DNA of 64,000 nt from assembly GCF_014204945.1 (NCBI RefSeq), contig NZ_JACHMN010000002.1, forward strand, positions 3,991,001 to 4,055,000, given 5' to 3'. The DNA is from Allocatelliglobosispora scoriae. Its GTDB lineage: Bacteria > Actinomycetota > Actinomycetes > Mycobacteriales > Micromonosporaceae. Shown piece by piece: positions 35,440 to 42,381 of this stretch. Within the stretch, counting starts at the first letter, position 1. Every line of letters starts with the position of its first letter. The position numbers and the translations under genes are program-made. The notes beneath the pieces were generated by a model. That model did not search any database. It saw only the letters and a program-made list of their open reading frames with translations, and was not told the DNA's origin.

Positions 35440-36646
35440 CACCACCGGGGGACTGCCCCGCACCTTCTGGTACCTCTGGTTCGGCACCCTGATCAACCGC
35501 GCGGGCGGCTTCGTCATCGTCTTCATGACGATCTACCTGACCACCGTGCGGGACCTCTCGGCGACGCAGGCCGGTCTCGTGATGGGCCTCTGGGCGGGCG
35601 GTGGCGCCTTCGGCACGATGCTCGGCGGGATCGCCGCCGACCGGATCGGCCGCAAGGTCACCCTGCTCACGGGCCAGGTCGCCGGTGCCGCGATCCTGCT
35701 GGCGATGGCGTTCGTGACGGGCCTGCCCGCGCTCGCAGCGCTCGCCTTCGCCCTCGGCTTCTTCGCCGAGTCGGCTCGGCCGGCATCCTCCGCGATGCTG
35801 ATCGACATCGTCGGGGAACCGGACCGGCTGCGCGCCTTCACCCTCAACTACTGGGCGGTCAACGTCGGGTTCGCGCTGGCGGCGACCCTCGCCGGGCTCG
35901 CCGCGGGCCTCGACCCGCACCTGCTCTTCATCGTCGACGCCGCGACCACCTTCGCCACCGCCCTGTTCATCTTCGTCAAGGTCCCCGAGACCGGCACGGT
36001 CCGGCGCCAAGATCGCCGCAACTCTTCAAGAGTCGGTCCCATCGAGCGCGGGCCGGGGCTGCGGGAGGTCTTCCGGGACCGGGTCTTCCTCACCTTCGTC
36101 GGGCTCAACCTGTTCGTCGCCTTCGTCTTCATGCAGCACCTCACCACGCTGCCGATCGCGATGACCCGCGACGGGCTCTCCAGCCAGACATACGGCCTGG
36201 TGATCGGGCTCAACGGGCTGCTCATCGTCTGCGGCCAGCTCTTCATCCCCAAGCTGCTCGCGGGCCGGAGCCGATCGCACCTGCTCGCCGCCGCCGCGGT
36301 CGTGATGGGGGTCGGCTTCGGGCTGACCGCCTTCGCCGCGACCCCGGTCTTCTACGCCATGACGGTGCTGATCTGGACCGTCGGCGAGATGATCAACGCT
36401 CCCGCCAACTCGACCCTCGTCGCTGCGCTCTCGCCGAGCCAGATGCGCGGTCGCTATCAGGGCGTCCTCAACCTCTCCTGGGCGGTGGCCGGATTCGCCG
36501 CGCCGGTGCTCGGCGGATGGGTGCAGGACCATGTGGGCAATTCCCAGCTCTGGCTCGGCTGTGCTGTCATCGGAGTGGTGGTCGCCGTGGCTCAGGTAGC
36601 CTCAGGACCTGCCCGGGAGCGCCGCGCCGAGGCCCTCGCCACCTGA
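35420..36646 (+). CDS. MFS transporter, copy 2 of 3, with repeat-derived loop
   Basis: This 408-residue 12-helix transporter is paralogous to its neighbours (TTGGLPRTFWYLWFGTLINR; GGIAADRIGRKVTLLT). The cytoplasmic loop between helices 6 and 7 (about residues 196-208) reads QDRRNSSRVGP. It is encoded by a copy of palindromic repeat B that the paralogues lack. The frame is preserved, so the protein is probably still made. It starts with GTG inside the first copy and is likely cotranscribed. Confidence 0.87.
   Translation: MSRWLRDTTGGLPRTFWYLWFGTLINRAGGFVIVFMTIYLTTVRDLSATQAGLVMGLWAGGGAFGTMLGGIAADRIGRKVTLLTGQVAGAAILLAMAFVTGLPALAALAFALGFFAESARPASSAMLIDIVGEPDRLRAFTLNYWAVNVGFALAATLAGLAAGLDPHLLFIVDAATTFATALFIFVKVPETGTVRRQDRRNSSRVGPIERGPGLREVFRDRVFLTFVGLNLFVAFVFMQHLTTLPIAMTRDGLSSQTYGLVIGLNGLLIVCGQLFIPKLLAGRSRSHLLAAAAVVMGVGFGLTAFAATPVFYAMTVLIWTVGEMINAPANSTLVAALSPSQMRGRYQGVLNLSWAVAGFAAPVLGGWVQDHVGNSQLWLGCAVIGVVVAVAQVASGPARERRAEALAT
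36009..36033 (-). repeat. Palindromic repeat family B, copy inside an MFS gene
   Basis: The palindrome CAACTCTTCAAGAGT with flanking AAGATCGCCG is the reverse complement of the units at 46143-46170 and 46206-46233, with decay at one end. It lies in frame in the central cytoplasmic loop of the transporter. Confidence 0.7.
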
Positions 36647-36707
36647 CCTCCCTCGCCCGCTGCCGTGCGATGCCCGCTGCTCCATCCATGACCTGCTTGA
36701 GGCAACT

Positions 36708-37967
36708 GTGATTCGACGCTTCTACGCCGAGACCGCCGGCGGCCTGCCCCGGGCGTTCTGGACGCTCTGGACCGCCATGCTCGTCAACCGGGTCGGCGCC
36801 TTCGCGATGCTCTTCCTGCCGCTCTACCTGAAGGACTCACGAGGGCTGACGCTGACCGTGATCGGCCTGGTCACGGCCGGTTACGGCATCGGCGGCGCGT
36901 GCGGCAGCCTGCTCGGCGGCGTGCTCGCCGACCGGTGGGGGCGGCGCTCGACGCTGCTGCTCGCCAACGGGGTGGCGGCGACGCTGCTGCTGGCGCTCGG
37001 CTTCGCCGACGACCTGTGGCTGATCGTGCTGCTCACCGCCGCGACCGGGGTGTTCCACTCGATGCCGGGGCCGGCCCTCGTCGCGGCGACGATCGACATC
37101 GTGCCGGAGGAGGCCCGGTCGCGCGCCTTCAACCTGCAATTCTGGGCGTTCAACCTCGGAACGGCGATGGCCGCGACGATCGCCGGTGCCATCGCGTCGA
37201 CCAGCTTCTTCGCGCTCTTCGCGGTCGACGCGGCGATGACGGCGGTCACCGCGACGATCATCTACTTCAAGATTCCGGAGACCGTGCGGAAGGAACCGTC
37301 GACGCCCAGCTCGCGTAAGCGCGGCGGTCTCGGTGCGGCGTTCCGCGATTCGTACTTCATGATCTTCGTCGGGCTGACCTTCGTGCTCGCCTTCATCAGC
37401 TCGCAGAGCTCGATGGTCCAGCTCGCGATGAACGCCGACGGGCTCTCGCCACGGGCATTCGGACTGGTCATGGCTCTGCCCGGGATCCTCATCGTGCTCG
37501 GCCAGCTCTTCGTACCGAAGCTGATCCAGGGCCGGACGAAGGGCCGGGTGCTCGCGCTCGCCTTCGCCTTCCTCGGCGTGGGATACGCGGTGATCGGCGC
37601 CGCCGACATCGTGCCGATGTACCTGCTCGCCGCCGCGATCTGGACCATGGGCAGCATGCTCGCCGCCCCGCCCAACGCCTCGGTCATCGCCGAGCTGGCC
37701 CCGCCGCAGCTGCGCGCCCGCTACCAGGCGGTCTTCTACCTGGTCTTTCCGGCGGCCGGTTTCGCCGCCCCGGCGATCGGCGGCTGGAGCCTGGACCACC
37801 TGGGCTCGGCCCACTGGCTCATCATCGGCACCCTGGGCATCCTGGCGGCGATAGGCCACCTCCTGGCCGGCCCGCCCCGAGAGCGAAGGGTCGCCGCAGC
37901 CCTGGCCGCGACAACACCCCCCGTCCCCGCCGCGCCGCCCACCCCCCAGACCGAAAATTCGCGTTGA
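36708..37967 (+). CDS. MFS transporter, copy 3 of 3
   Basis: This 419-residue 12-helix transporter is the third member of the tandem family (TAGGLPRAFWTLWTAMLVNR; GGVLADRWGRRSTLLL). It is separated by 61 bases from the second copy and starts at GTG 36708 behind GAGG. The C-terminal tail is Pro/Ala-rich. The TGA stop lies inside the left arm of a 31-bp inverted repeat, so the repeat seems to have become part of the gene end. Confidence 0.87.
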   Translation: MIRRFYAETAGGLPRAFWTLWTAMLVNRVGAFAMLFLPLYLKDSRGLTLTVIGLVTAGYGIGGACGSLLGGVLADRWGRRSTLLLANGVAATLLLALGFADDLWLIVLLTAATGVFHSMPGPALVAATIDIVPEEARSRAFNLQFWAFNLGTAMAATIAGAIASTSFFALFAVDAAMTAVTATIIYFKIPETVRKEPSTPSSRKRGGLGAAFRDSYFMIFVGLTFVLAFISSQSSMVQLAMNADGLSPRAFGLVMALPGILIVLGQLFVPKLIQGRTKGRVLALAFAFLGVGYAVIGAADIVPMYLLAAAIWTMGSMLAAPPNASVIAELAPPQLRARYQAVFYLVFPAAGFAAPAIGGWSLDHLGSAHWLIIGTLGILAAIGHLLAGPPRERRVAAALAATTPPVPAAPPTPQTENSR

Positions 37968-38035
37968 TCAAGGGAAGACTCGCCATGTCGGTAGTCCGAT
38001 ATGCGGCGAGTCTTCCCTTGATCAACGCGAATTTT
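37954..38035. terminator. 31-bp perfect inverted repeat, bidirectional terminator
   Basis: Arms 37954-37984 and 38005-38035 are perfect over 31 bases with a 20-nt loop. The outer ends AAAATTCGCG/CGCGAATTTT give a U-rich tail on either strand, so it fits a two-way intrinsic terminator between the MFS gene and phoU. The MFS stop codon is within it. Confidence 0.8.
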
Positions 38036-38039
38036 GGGG

Positions 38040-38678
38040 TTAGTTCTCGCCTGTGACGAGGAAGATCACGTGGCGGCCTGCGTTGACGGCGTGGTCGGCG
38101 AAGCGCTCGTAGAAGCGGCCCAGCAGGGCTCCGTCGATGGCGGACTCGACGCCGTAGGACCAGTCCGGGCCGAGGATGATCTCGAAGAGGTGGCGCTCCA
38201 GCTCGTCCATCGCGTCGTCGTCGTGCTCCAGCTCGGCGGCGCGCTTGGCGTCCCGTTCCGCCAGGACCAGCGTGATCTTGCCGGCGATGCGGTCGGCGGC
38301 CTCGGCCATGTCGGCGAAGACCGTGGCGAGCTCGGCCGGGACGGCGGAGGCGGGGTGGCGGCGCAGCGCCGTCTTCGCCACGTGCTCGGCGAGGTCGCCC
38401 ATCCGCTCGATGTCGGTCGAGATGTGCAGGGCCGTGATGACGGCGCGTAGGTCGCGGGCGACCGGTTGCTGCTGGGCGAGGAGCCGGTGAACGCGCTCCT
38501 CGACCTCCTTGAAGAGACCGTTGATGGCCTCGTCGTTGGCGATGACCGCCTCGGCGGACTCCTTGTCGGCGGTGAGCAGCGCGTAGGTGGCCTGGCGCAT
38601 CTGTGAACGGGACGTCTCCGCCATCGATACCAGCAGGTGACCGACCTCGCGCAGGTCGGACCGGAACTCCTCGCGCAT
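38040..38678 (-). CDS. phoU: Phosphate signalling protein PhoU
   Basis: This 212-residue protein is made of two three-helix PhoU repeats, each with the acidic metal-binding motif (TDIERMGDLAEHVAK in the first, GRFYERFADHAVNAGRHV in the second). It links phosphate transport state to the SenX3/PhoR kinase, which is encoded divergently. The ATG at 38678 has GGAGTGGG; longer openings lack it. Repeats of GGTGAAC in the shared upstream region suggest control by the Pho response regulator. Confidence 0.94.
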   Translation of the reverse strand: MREEFRSDLREVGHLLVSMAETSRSQMRQATYALLTADKESAEAVIANDEAINGLFKEVEERVHRLLAQQQPVARDLRAVITALHISTDIERMGDLAEHVAKTALRRHPASAVPAELATVFADMAEAADRIAGKITLVLAERDAKRAAELEHDDDAMDELERHLFEIILGPDWSYGVESAIDGALLGRFYERFADHAVNAGRHVIFLVTGEN

Positions 38679-38737
38679 GAAACCCACTCCAGTTTTCGTC
38701 TCGGACGGCCCACGGTATGAGTACCGAACGACACCTG

Positions 38738-38776
38738 GGTGAACGCCGGTGAACGATGAGCCGCAGCTAGGTGAAC
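38738..38776. promoter_or_regulatory. PHO-box-like direct repeats
   Basis: GGTGAAC (GTTCACC on the phoU strand) occurs at 38738, 38748 and 38770, with spacings of 10 and 22 bases, close to one and two helical turns. Actinobacterial PHO boxes are direct repeats of GTTCACC-like 11-mers. Its place between phoU and the kinase gene fits binding by the cognate regulator and autoregulation. Confidence 0.7.
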
Positions 38777-38849
38777 ATTGACCCATAGGCCGTCGCTTTT
38801 GTCTGCATGCGGGTGATCAGCCGGTTAACGTGCGGGCTACATTCGCAGC

Positions 38850-40043
38850 GTGAACACGGGCTTGGGACTCAGTATCGCCGCTGGTACGGCAGTGGTCGGT
38901 GCGGTCGTCGGGCTGCTGTGGGGTCATCGATCACGAGCGGCGCCGGAGGTTGACATGGTTGATCCGCTCTCCGGTCTCGGGCGAAGAGCGCTGGACTCGC
39001 TGCGGGTGGGGGTGGTGGTGCTCGACAGCACCGACATACCCGTGCAGGTGAACCCGTCCGCTCGGGCGATGGGGCTGCTCCGGGCGGGTGCGGAACCGGG
39101 GTCGCTCATCGCGCACCCGATCGTGCGGACGCTGGCTGGACAGGTGCGGCGGACCGGCGTACGCCGCGAAGTAGAACTTGATCTTCCTCGCGGCATGGAG
39201 GGAAGCGGCGCCGAGCCGCTCGGCGTGCAGCTCAGAGCGGTCGCCCTCGGTGGCGGCCTGGTCGCGATCGAGGCGTTCGACGTGACCGAGGCGCACCGGG
39301 TCGCCCGGGTGCGCCGGGACTTCGTCGCCAACGTGAGCCACGAGCTGAAGACCCCGATCGGCGCGCTGCAGCTCCTCGCCGAAGCGATCATGGATGCGAC
39401 CTCGGACGCCGACGACGTCGATGTCGAGTCGGCCCGGCGCTTCGCCGAGCGCATGCAGCGCGAATCGGTCCGGCTCGGCACGCTCATCTCCGAGCTGCTG
39501 GAGCTGACCCGACTGCAGGGCGCCGAGCCGCTGCCCGACCCCGAGCCGGTCAACGTCGACTGGGTGATCGCGGAGGCGGTCGACCGCTCGCGCACGGCCG
39601 CGGCGGCGAAGAAGATCGACATTGAGGTACGCGGTGATCGCTCCCTCACCGTCTACGGCAGCGACAGCCAGCTCGCGACGGCCGTCGGTAATCTGGTCGA
39701 GAACGCGATCGCCTACTCCGAGGAGGGGTCGACGGTGGTGGTGACCATCAACGGCGACACCCACCGGGTGAAGATCCGCGTCGCCGACCACGGCATCGGC
39801 ATCGCCGCCGACGAGGTCGACCGGGTCTTCGAGCGCTTCTACCGATCGGATCGGGCCCGGTCCCGGGCGACCGGCGGCACGGGCCTCGGCCTCGCCATCG
39901 TCAAGCACATCGCGACCAACCACGGTGGCCGGGTCGAGGTCACCAGCACCCTGGGTGGCGGTTCGACGTTCACCCTCCGGCTTCCCGCGCGCCCACCGGA
40001 CGACCAGTTGCCGCTACCGGCATCGGTTTCCATCGGCGCATAG
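38850..40043 (+). CDS. senX3: Phosphate-sensing histidine kinase SenX3/PhoR
   Basis: This 397-residue sensor kinase has one N-terminal membrane helix (about 5-24), a PAS-like domain (VGVVVLDSTDIPVQVN), a HisKA domain with His164 in NVSHELKTP, and an HATPase domain with NLVENAIAYS and GGTGLGLAIVKHI. It is divergent from phoU and followed 22 bases later by its response regulator. Single-helix PAS kinases of this type respond to phosphate transport state through PhoU. It starts at GTG 38850; phoR is the Streptomyces name. Confidence 0.92.
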   Translation: MNTGLGLSIAAGTAVVGAVVGLLWGHRSRAAPEVDMVDPLSGLGRRALDSLRVGVVVLDSTDIPVQVNPSARAMGLLRAGAEPGSLIAHPIVRTLAGQVRRTGVRREVELDLPRGMEGSGAEPLGVQLRAVALGGGLVAIEAFDVTEAHRVARVRRDFVANVSHELKTPIGALQLLAEAIMDATSDADDVDVESARRFAERMQRESVRLGTLISELLELTRLQGAEPLPDPEPVNVDWVIAEAVDRSRTAAAAKKIDIEVRGDRSLTVYGSDSQLATAVGNLVENAIAYSEEGSTVVVTINGDTHRVKIRVADHGIGIAADEVDRVFERFYRSDRARSRATGGTGLGLAIVKHIATNHGGRVEVTSTLGGGSTFTLRLPARPPDDQLPLPASVSIGA

Positions 40044-40065
40044 TTCAGCAGAGAGGACACCCCCT

Positions 40066-40749
40066 GTGGCCAGGGTTTTGGTAGTTGAGGACGAGGAGTC
40101 GTTCTCGGACGCGCTCTCCTACATGCTCCGCAAGGAGGGGTTCGAGGTCTCCGTGGCGGCCACGGGTACTGCTGCGTTGACGGAATTCGACCGCACCGGC
40201 GCCGACATCGTGCTGCTCGACCTGATGCTGCCCGAGATGTCGGGCACCGAGGTCTGCCGCCAGCTGCGGTCCCGGTCGAGCGTGCCGATCATCATGGTCA
40301 CCGCTCGCGACAGCGAGATCGACAAGGTGGTCGGCCTGGAGCTGGGCGCCGATGACTACGTGACGAAGCCGTACTCGCCGCGTGAGCTGGTGGCCCGGAT
40401 CCGGGCGGTGCTGCGCCGACAGGTCACCGAGACGATCGACGTGTCGGGCGCGACGCTCGCCGCCGGGCCGGTGCGGATGGACGTGGAGCGCCACGTCGTG
40501 ACGGTCGACGGCGACCAGGTGGCCCTGCCGCTCAAGGAGTTCGAGCTGCTGGAGCTGCTGTTGCGCAACGCCGGCCGGGTGCTGACCCGGGGCCAGCTCA
40601 TCGACCGGGTGTGGGGCGCCGACTACGTGGGCGACACGAAGACGCTGGACGTGCACGTGAAGCGGTTGCGTTCCAAGATCGAGCCGGAGCCGTCGACGCC
40701 TCGGCACCTGGTGACCGTTCGGGGCCTCGGCTACAAGTTCGAGCCGTGA
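40066..40749 (+). CDS. regX3: OmpR-family response regulator RegX3/PhoP
   Basis: This 227-residue two-domain regulator has a receiver with the acidic pair in VVEDEE, phospho-acceptor Asp52 in LLDLMLPEMSG and Lys in YVTKPYSP, then a winged-helix DNA-binding domain (LTRGQLIDRVWG, DVHVKRLRSKIE, VRGLGYKFEP). It starts at GTG 40066 behind GAGAGGA. It probably binds the GGTGAAC repeats upstream of the operon. A family B palindrome follows the stop and may terminate transcription. Confidence 0.94.
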   Translation: MARVLVVEDEESFSDALSYMLRKEGFEVSVAATGTAALTEFDRTGADIVLLDLMLPEMSGTEVCRQLRSRSSVPIIMVTARDSEIDKVVGLELGADDYVTKPYSPRELVARIRAVLRRQVTETIDVSGATLAAGPVRMDVERHVVTVDGDQVALPLKEFELLELLLRNAGRVLTRGQLIDRVWGADYVGDTKTLDVHVKRLRSKIEPEPSTPRHLVTVRGLGYKFEP

Positions 40750-40760
40750 TCGCTGGTGTG

Positions 40761-40833
40761 AAGCCGCAACTCTTCAAGAGTTGTTGATTCAGGCCGCCAG
40801 GCCTTAACAACAACTCTTGAAGAGTTGCGGCTT
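40761..40833. repeat. Palindromic repeat family B pair, probable terminator
   Basis: Two units facing each other form a perfect 26-bp inverted repeat (40761-40786 and 40808-40833), and each unit contains the palindrome CAACTCTTSAAGAGTTG. CTTTTCGGG follows the right arm. The position after regX3 suggests use as a terminator. Confidence 0.75.
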
Positions 40834-40867
40834 TTCGGGAGCGAAGCGACCCAGAAATAGAGTGCCA

Positions 40868-40902
40868 TTGAAATGATGGTGTTTTAATGGTAAAGTTTGA
40901 TC
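40868..40902 (+). promoter_or_regulatory. Sigma-70-type promoter of the toxin-antitoxin operon, probably leaderless
   Basis: A -35 box TTGAAA (40868-40873) and a -10 box TAAAGT (40891-40896) have a 17-bp spacer. The ATG starts six bases after the -10 box, so transcription probably begins at the start codon. No ribosome site is seen, which agrees. The stretch is AT-rich against the genome. Confidence 0.6.
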
Positions 40903-41103
40903 ATGGCCGTTACCTTTGAGCTGCCCGCGAAGCTGCACGAGGCCGTCAAGGCGATCGCGACCGCTGAGCGGCGCAGCCTCACCCAGACCCTGATCATCGC
41001 CGTCGAGGACTACGTCCAGCGGCACCAGCGGACCGAGCGGATCGACGAGCTGAGTGCCCGGATCGCGGGCGAGGATGCTGAGCTGCTGCGACGCCTCGGG
41101 TGA
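40903..41103 (+). CDS. Antitoxin of a Doc-type module
   Basis: This 66-residue protein starts VTFELPAKLHEAVKAIATAE, a strand plus helices as in ribbon-helix-helix repressors, and ends in an acidic helix (IDELSARIAGEDAELLRRLG) suited to mask a toxin. It probably represses its own operon. The stop overlaps the toxin start by GTGA. The partner is a Fic/Doc protein, although most doc genes pair with Phd antitoxins. Confidence 0.8.
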   Translation: MAVTFELPAKLHEAVKAIATAERRSLTQTLIIAVEDYVQRHQRTERIDELSARIAGEDAELLRRLG

Positions 41104-41477
41104 CGGAGTTCCTCACCGCTGAAGAGCTGCTCATCATCACCGGCAACGCGATCGGCGGACCGCCGGTCGTCCGTGACTACGGTCTGCTCGAATCCGCTGC
41201 CGCCCGCCCGCGTACGTCGGTTTTCGGCGAGGACGCCTACCCCGATCTGTGGGTGAAGGCCGCCGCGCTCGGGCATTCGCTGATCGGCAATCACCCGCTC
41301 GTCGACGGCAACAAGCGCCTCGGCTGGGTCGCGATGCGGGTCTTCCTGGAGCTCAACGGCGAGGAGCCGCTGCGCGCCGATGTCGACGAGGCGGAGGCTT
41401 TCGTGCTCGCCATCGCCGACGGCTCGCTCAGAGAGGTCGAGGAGATCGCGGCTCGCCTGCGCGGGCTGCGGCGATGA
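41100..41477 (+). CDS. doc: Doc-family (Fic-fold) toxin
   Basis: This 125-residue protein has the Fic-type core HPLVDGNKRLGW (His65 to Arg73), the active-site loop of Doc kinases that phosphorylate EF-Tu. Leu replaces the usual Phe/Ile of HxFx(D/N). The YGLLESAAARP start motif is also typical of Doc. It is coupled to the antitoxin by GTGA and to the endonuclease V-like gene by ATGA. Confidence 0.88.
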   Translation: MTEFLTAEELLIITGNAIGGPPVVRDYGLLESAAARPRTSVFGEDAYPDLWVKAAALGHSLIGNHPLVDGNKRLGWVAMRVFLELNGEEPLRADVDEAEAFVLAIADGSLREVEEIAARLRGLRR

Positions 41478-41965
41478 GGATCGGGGCCGTCGACGTCGGT
41501 TACCCCGACGCGGGTGGTGCCGTCGCTGCCCTGGTGCTCGCGGAGGACCCGTCGTTCGGGGTGCTCGCCGGCGAGCGGGTGGTCCGGCTTACCGACGTGG
41601 CGCCCTACCGGCCCGGCGCCTTCTTCGAACGCGAACTGCCCTGCCTGCGGGCGGTGCTCGCCGGTGTCGACCTGGACCTGCTGATCGTGGACGGCTATGT
41701 CCAGCTCGACCCGGACGGGCGGCCCGGGCTCGGCGTCCACGCGGCGGAGGCGTTCGGGATCCCGGTTGTCGGGGTTGCCAAGACCGCTTTCCGCAGCGCG
41801 ACGCATGCGGTGCCGGTGCTGCGCGGAGATTCGGCGCGGCCGCTGCTCGTGACCGCGACCGGGTTCCCCGTCGACGATGCGGCGGCGATGGTGCGCGGGA
41901 TGGCCGGTGAGCACCGCATCCCCGACGCGCTGCGCCGCGTCGACCAGCTCTCCCGAGGCCGCTGA
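41474..41965 (+). CDS. Short endonuclease V-like protein
   Basis: This 163-residue protein has the Nfi/endonuclease V motifs: metal Asp7 in VDVGY, YRPGAFFERELPCL with Glu54, VDGYVQLDPDGRPGLGVH with Asp73, and GIPVVGVAKT. Full-length enzymes, which cut DNA or RNA 3' to inosine, are about 220 residues; this one is short at the N-terminus, but the metal residues appear kept. The ATGA overlap with doc makes it part of the toxin operon, an unusual pairing. Alternatively it may be a divergent family with another nucleic acid target. Confidence 0.7.
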   Translation: MRIGAVDVGYPDAGGAVAALVLAEDPSFGVLAGERVVRLTDVAPYRPGAFFERELPCLRAVLAGVDLDLLIVDGYVQLDPDGRPGLGVHAAEAFGIPVVGVAKTAFRSATHAVPVLRGDSARPLLVTATGFPVDDAAAMVRGMAGEHRIPDALRRVDQLSRGR

Positions 41966-42381
41966 ATCCGCCTCCGCGCCCAGGGCTCTGCGCCCAGCGC
42001 TTAGGGCTCCACGCCCAGCGCTCCGCGCCTCGGACGGAGCACTCGCGGCGGGGCGTCGCGGGCGGAGGCCCGAGCTCGCCCCTGGTCACGTTTTGCAGCA
42101 AAGCGTGGCCTTGCACCGCAGAATAGCCACGCTTTGCTGCAAAACGTGACCAGGGCCGCGAGCGTGCGCGCGAACCTGCGGGGCGTGCCGGACCGGGGAC
42201 CGCGCGTGTCGATTGGGATGGATATCTGCCTAGTCTATTGTGGACGAACGAAACGGGCGCGTTGGTAAAAGTGCTTGCCAGAGGCCAGAAGCTTCATTGT
42301 GATTTCCGTTAAGTTTCTTTACTGTTTAACAAGATCAGGTTAGGTTGAGCATCGAAAGCCCTTGGGGGAGGGAAAATTTTG
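41966..42381. other. Intergenic region with degenerate repeats and AT-rich leader
   Basis: The first 110 bases hold degenerate direct repeats of GCGCCCAGSGCT type. Family A repeat copy 2 follows at 42081-42154. From about 42200 to 42381 the DNA is AT-rich and probably carries the promoter and leader of the exopolysaccharide operon, with a weak GTTAA/TTAAC inverted repeat around 42308-42330. GGGGGAGGG before 42382 is the ribosome site. I see no gene. Confidence 0.6.
42081..42154. repeat. Palindromic repeat family A, copy 2
   Basis: Perfect 29-bp inverted arms (42081-42109, 42126-42154) flank a 16-nt loop and share the TTTGCAGCAAAGCGTGGC core with copies at 12089 and 44757. It is intergenic, between the endonuclease V-like gene and the exopolysaccharide operon, and may terminate the former. 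Confidence 0.85.
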
